Below are positions 4,730 through 8,457 of a stretch of 8,457 bases of DNA, in pieces; position 1 is the first letter of the stretch; each line of letters starts with the position of its first letter. The DNA lies in assembly GCF_051960575.1 (NCBI RefSeq), contig NZ_JBQCEE010000011.1:1-8457 (forward strand), written 5' to 3'. The stretch is from JBQCEE01 sp051960575. Lineage in GTDB: Bacteria; Actinomycetota; Actinomycetes; Mycobacteriales; Jatrophihabitantaceae. A model generated the notes under the pieces. That model saw only the letters and a program-made list of their open reading frames with translations, was not told where the DNA came from and did not search any database. The translations under genes were made by a program, and so were the position numbers.

Positions 4730-6706
4730 GTGCACGAGACCACCGTCGAGAGCGCGTCGACCGCGCCGCCGCCCGGTGCGGCGCCGAAGGTCGCGCCGGC
4801 CGAGCGTCACCCGTCGCACGTCAGCAGCGGCGGCATGCTCGGCCTGGCGGTCGGCGCGCTCGGCGTGGTCTTCGGCGACATCGGCACCAGCCCGCTCTAC
4901 GCGCTGCAGACCGTCTTCGCCATCGACCACCACGCGGTGAAGGTCAGCACGTCCGACGTGTACGGCGCGCTGTCGCTGGTGTTCTGGTCGGTGACGCTCG
5001 TCGTGTCGGTGAAGTACGTGGCGTTCATCCTGCGCGCCGACAACGACGGCGAGGGCGGCGTCATGGCGCTCGCCGCGCTGGCCCGCCGGGCCACCGCGCG
5101 CAGCCGGCGCAAGGTCGTCGCCGCGGCGTTGCTGCTGGGCGTGATCGGCGCGTCCCTGTTCTACGGCGACAGCGTCATCACGCCGGCGATCTCGGTGCTG
5201 TCGGCGGTCGAGGGGCTCGAGGTCGCGTCCCCTCATCTCAAGGACGCCGTGCTGCCGATCGGCATCGCGATCCTCACCGTGCTGTTCCTGGTGCAGCGCT
5301 TCGGTACGCACAGGGTGGGACGCGTCTTCGGCCCGGTCATGATCGTCTGGTTCCTCGCCATCGCGGTCGCGGGCGTGCCCGAGATCGTGCGGCACCCGGC
5401 GATCCTCAAGGCGCTCTCGCCCACCTACATCGGCAGCTTCATCGCCGACCACCCGTACACGGCGTTCATCGCGATGGGTGCGGTGGTGCTGGCGATCACC
5501 GGCGCCGAGGCGCTGTACGCCGACATGGGGCACTTCGGCCGGGCGCCGATCCGTCGCGCGTGGTTCGTCGTCGTCTTCCCGTGCCTGATGCTGAACTACC
5601 TCGGCCAGGGTGCGCTGGTGATCCACGACCACGCCGCGGTCGGCAACCCGTTCTACCTGCTGGTGCCGCACTGGGCGCGGGTGCCGATGGTGGTGCTCGC
5701 GACCTTCGCCACGGTCATCGCGTCGCAGGCGGTGATCTCCGGGGCCTACTCGGTGTCGCGGCAGGCGATCCGGCTGGGCTACCTGCCGAACCTGACCGTG
5801 CGGCACACGTCGAAGGAGGAGAGCGGGCAGATCTACGTGCCCGCGGTGAACTGGACGCTGTTCGGCGGTGTCCTCGTCCTCATCGCCGCGTTCCGGTCGT
5901 CGAACAAGCTCGCGACCGCGTACGGGCTCGCTGTCACCGGCACCTTCATGATCACGACGGTGCTCTTCCTCATCGTCGCGCGCACGGTGTGGCACTGGGC
6001 GATGTGGCGGCTCGTCGTGCTCGGCGTGGTCTTCGGCGTCATCGAGGTGACCTACTTCGCCGCCAATGTCACGAAGATCGTCAACGGCGGTTGGCTGCCC
6101 CTGCTCATCGCGTTGCTGGTGACGACCACGATGACCACCTGGCAGCAGGGCCGGCGCATCGTGACGCAGCGACGCCTCGGCATGGAGGGCTCGCTGCAGG
6201 ACTTCGTCGAAGAGATGCGCACGACCAACCTGACGCGCGTGCCGGGTACGGCGGTGTACCCGCACCCCACGAAGCAGACGACGCCGCTGGCGCTGCGCGC
6301 GGACGTGGACTTCAACCACGTGCTGCACGAGCGGGTCGTGCTGGTCTCGGTGATCACGCTGAACACGCCGTACGTGCCGCGCGAGGAACGGCTCGAGGTC
6401 GACGACCTCGGCTACGCCGACGACGGCATCTCGCACCTGCAGGTCACCTTCGGCTTCCAGGACGAGCAGGACCTGCCGGACGTGCTGCGGCAGGCCGTCG
6501 GCATGACGCCGGAACTCGACATCGACCCCGAGCGCGCGCTGTGGTTCCTGTCGCGGCTGTCCTTCGAGCACTCGGATGCCGGTGGCATGGCGCGGTGGCG
6601 CAAGCGCATCTTCGTCGGCCTCGCCCACAACGCCGCCAACCCCGCGGTGAACTTCAACCTGCCGGATGACCGCACGATCGTCATCGGCGAGCACTTCGAG
6701 TTCTGA
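4730..6706 (+). CDS. kup: Kup low-affinity potassium uptake transporter (KUP/HAK/KT family)
   Basis: 658 residues, the normal length for bacterial Kup, which takes up K+ together with protons through the inner membrane. After a 35-residue Pro/Ala-rich head come about 12 membrane helices. Family signatures are intact: FGDIGTSPLY at 48-57 with the D50 region of helix 1, DNDGEGGVMAL at 104-114, LFYGDSVITPAISVLSAVEGL at 143-163, then ITGAEALYADMGHFGR, LNYLGQGAL, NPFYLLVP and the long VIASQAVISGAYSVSRQAIRLGYLP. Helices end near W471. The remaining ~185 residues form the cytoplasmic domain, with GTAVYPHP near 506 and LHERVVLVSV near 532, and a beta-rich end. S148 stands where Gly is common in YGDGVITP; the change is mild. 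Only GTG at 4730 can serve as start, since an in-frame stop (4682-4684, that of the previous gene) lies upstream with no other start codon between. An HrpA-type helicase gene follows after 15 bases. Confidence 0.97.
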   Translation: MHETTVESASTAPPPGAAPKVAPAERHPSHVSSGGMLGLAVGALGVVFGDIGTSPLYALQTVFAIDHHAVKVSTSDVYGALSLVFWSVTLVVSVKYVAFILRADNDGEGGVMALAALARRATARSRRKVVAAALLLGVIGASLFYGDSVITPAISVLSAVEGLEVASPHLKDAVLPIGIAILTVLFLVQRFGTHRVGRVFGPVMIVWFLAIAVAGVPEIVRHPAILKALSPTYIGSFIADHPYTAFIAMGAVVLAITGAEALYADMGHFGRAPIRRAWFVVVFPCLMLNYLGQGALVIHDHAAVGNPFYLLVPHWARVPMVVLATFATVIASQAVISGAYSVSRQAIRLGYLPNLTVRHTSKEESGQIYVPAVNWTLFGGVLVLIAAFRSSNKLATAYGLAVTGTFMITTVLFLIVARTVWHWAMWRLVVLGVVFGVIEVTYFAANVTKIVNGGWLPLLIALLVTTTMTTWQQGRRIVTQRRLGMEGSLQDFVEEMRTTNLTRVPGTAVYPHPTKQTTPLALRADVDFNHVLHERVVLVSVITLNTPYVPREERLEVDDLGYADDGISHLQVTFGFQDEQDLPDVLRQAVGMTPELDIDPERALWFLSRLSFEHSDAGGMARWRKRIFVGLAHNAANPAVNFNLPDDRTIVIGEHFEF

Positions 6707-6721
6707 GGTGCGCGAGTCCTG

Positions 6722-8457
6722 ATGACCGAGACCTCGCCGCGGCAGCGGCGCGCCCGTCGCCCGCGTCCCGACCGTTCCCCGGCGCGGCGCGAGGCGCTGG
6801 TCGCCGCACGCCGGGCCGCGCTGCCCACGCTGCGGTACCCCGACCTGCCGGTCACCGCGGTCAAGGACGAGATCGCGGCGGCGATCCGCGACCACCAGGT
6901 GGTCGTCGTGGCCGGCGAGACCGGCTCCGGCAAGACGACGCAGCTGCCGAAGATCTGCCTCGAGCTCGGCCGCGGCATCGACGGGCTGATCGGCCACACG
7001 CAGCCACGGCGGCTCGCCGCCCGCACGGTCGCGCAGCGGATCGCCGACGAACTGCAGGTGCCGCTCGGCGATGCGATCGGCTACAGCGTGCGGTTCACCG
7101 ACCAGGTCAGCGACCGCACGCTGGTGCGGCTGATGACCGACGGCATCCTGCTCGCCGAGATCCAGCGCGACCGGCTGCTGCGCCGCTACGACACGATCAT
7201 CGTGGACGAGGCCCACGAGCGGTCGCTCAACATCGACTTCCTGCTCGGGTACCTGCAGCGGTTGCTGCCGCAGCGGCCCGATCTCAAGGTGATCATCACC
7301 TCGGCGACGATCGACCCCGGGCGCTTCTCGGCCTTCTTCGACGACGCCCCGGTCGTCGAGGTCTCCGGCCGCACGTACCCGGTCGAGGTGCGGTACCGGC
7401 CGCTGGACGAGGCACCGCCTTCTACAGGTGTCGATGACGCGCCCGCGGGAGACGACGACGCCGACGACCCCCACCACGACAACGTCGCCGTGCCCGTCCG
7501 TGACCAGATCGAAGGGATCGTCGACGCGTGCCGCGAGCTCGCGTCCGAGGCGCCGGGTGACGTGCTGGTGTTCCTGTCGGGCGAGCGCGAGATCCGCGAC
7601 ACCGCCGACGCGCTGCGGGCCGAGGAGCTCCGCAACACCGAGGTGCTGCCGCTGTACGCGCGGCTGCCGACGGCCGAGCAGCAGCGCGTCTTCGAGCCGC
7701 ACACCGGCCGGCGCATCGTGCTCTCGACCAACGTCGCCGAGACGTCGCTGACGGTGCCGGGCATCCGCTACGTCGTCGACCCGGGCACGGCGCGCATCTC
7801 GCGGTACTCGCGGCGCACGAAGGTGCAGCGACTGCCGATCGAGCGGGTGTCGCAGGCCTCGGCCGACCAGCGCAAGGGCCGGTGCGGGCGCGTCAGCGAG
7901 GGCATCTGCATCCGGCTGTACAGCGAGACCGACTTCGAGGCCCGGCCGCGGTTCACCGAGCCGGAGATCCTGCGCACCAACCTGGCCTCGGTGATCCTGC
8001 AGATGGCCGCCCTGCGCCTCGGCGACATCGAGGAGTTCCCGTTCCTCGACCCGCCCGACCGGCGCTCCGTGCGCGACGGGATCGCGGTGCTGCAGGAACT
8101 CGGCGCCTTCGACGCGTCCGGGCGCATCACCGAGCTGGGACAGCGCCTCGCGCAGCTGCCGGTCGACCCGCGCGTCGGGCGCATGATCCTGCAGGCCGAG
8201 CGCGAGCACTGCGTGCGCGAGGTGCTGGTGATCGCGGCCGCGCTGACCATCCCGGATCCGCGCGAGCGGCCGGCCGAGCACGAGGAGGCCGCGCGCCAGA
8301 AGCACGCGCGCTTCGCCGACGAGCACTCCGACTTCATCGGCTTCCTCAACCTGTGGAACCACCTGCGCGAGCAGCGCCGCGAGCTGTCCGGCAACGCGTT
8401 CCGGCGCATGTGCCGCGACGAGTTCCTGCACTACCTGCGCATCCGCGAGTGGCAGGA
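6722..8457 (+). CDS. hrpA: ATP-dependent RNA helicase HrpA, DEAH-box (partial, C-terminus cut by window edge)
   Basis: The frame stays open from the ATG at 6722 for 578 codons to the right edge. Full HrpA proteins are about 1300 residues, so over half is missing, including the OB-fold and the HrpA-specific C-terminal region. An Arg-rich, probably disordered head (1-33) precedes the helicase core: Walker A GETGSGKTT at 65-73, motif Ia TQPRR, Walker B DEAH at 162-165, motif III SAT at 194-196, motif V STNVAETSLTVPG from 335 and motif VI QRKGRCGR at 383-390. A winged-helix/ratchet (HA2) region follows with ITELGQRLAQLPVDPRVGRM at 469-488. An acidic Asp-rich linker (about 229-254) separates the two RecA domains. 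HrpA acts in the cytoplasm as an ATP-driven RNA helicase; in Escherichia coli it has been linked to fimbrial mRNA processing and to rescue of stalled ribosomes. GAGGTG at 6705-6710, overlapping the kup stop, is the likely ribosome site. Confidence 0.96.
   Translation, partial: MTETSPRQRRARRPRPDRSPARREALVAARRAALPTLRYPDLPVTAVKDEIAAAIRDHQVVVVAGETGSGKTTQLPKICLELGRGIDGLIGHTQPRRLAARTVAQRIADELQVPLGDAIGYSVRFTDQVSDRTLVRLMTDGILLAEIQRDRLLRRYDTIIVDEAHERSLNIDFLLGYLQRLLPQRPDLKVIITSATIDPGRFSAFFDDAPVVEVSGRTYPVEVRYRPLDEAPPSTGVDDAPAGDDDADDPHHDNVAVPVRDQIEGIVDACRELASEAPGDVLVFLSGEREIRDTADALRAEELRNTEVLPLYARLPTAEQQRVFEPHTGRRIVLSTNVAETSLTVPGIRYVVDPGTARISRYSRRTKVQRLPIERVSQASADQRKGRCGRVSEGICIRLYSETDFEARPRFTEPEILRTNLASVILQMAALRLGDIEEFPFLDPPDRRSVRDGIAVLQELGAFDASGRITELGQRLAQLPVDPRVGRMILQAEREHCVREVLVIAAALTIPDPRERPAEHEEAARQKHARFADEHSDFIGFLNLWNHLREQRRELSGNAFRRMCRDEFLHYLRIREWQ

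Noticed and set aside
3554..8431. A 1625-codon open frame on the minus strand across the regulator, kup and hrpA
   Set aside because: It lies antisense to three genes with clear family motifs. Its translation is dominated by Arg, Asp, His, Val and Gln with no domain, which is typical of the antisense shadow of GC-rich coding DNA.

Overview
The window reads as chromosomal DNA of a high-GC Actinomycetota member. Codon third positions are almost all G or C, an F420/FMN-type LLM oxidoreductase is present, and the 619-1152 gap holds two hairpins with C-rich loops that match the actinobacterial 6C small RNA. Genus cannot be fixed from the sequence alone. I see no insertion sequence, phage gene, CRISPR array or tRNA.

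Layout. (1) 1-618, minus strand: the N-terminal 206 residues of a small helical protein with one C-terminal hydrophobic segment, running off the left edge. It has a strong ribosome binding site and a good SigB/SigF-type general-stress promoter about 150 bp upstream. (2) 619-1152: intergenic. It holds that promoter, two adjacent inverted repeats, a candidate 6C sRNA on the plus strand (about 981-1102) and an intrinsic terminator that can serve both the sRNA and the convergent gene on its right. (3) 1153-3429, minus strand: a two-gene operon encoding an LLM-class flavin/F420 oxidoreductase followed by a berberine-bridge-like FAD oxidase. (4) 3430-3574: divergent control region with three inverted repeats and a promoter for the regulator. 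(5) 3575-4684, plus: a LuxR/NarL-type regulator with a GAF-like sensory half. (6) 4730-6706, plus: a complete Kup potassium transporter. (7) 6722 to the right edge, plus: the first 578 codons of an HrpA-type DEAH-box RNA helicase, which is still open at the window end.

How they fit together. The regulator is transcribed away from the LLM/FAD pair and is the natural candidate to control it, giving a compact redox module of unknown substrate. Kup and HrpA are close enough (15 bp) to be co-transcribed, but no functional link between them is known to me. The most interesting element is the small RNA: its two stem-loops and its terminator loop all display nearly the same ACCCCC(C)GC sequence, so the transcript may present three C-rich pairing loops rather than two. 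A second observation is that the regulator and kup both have CAGACT exactly six bases before the start codon, which suggests leaderless transcripts.
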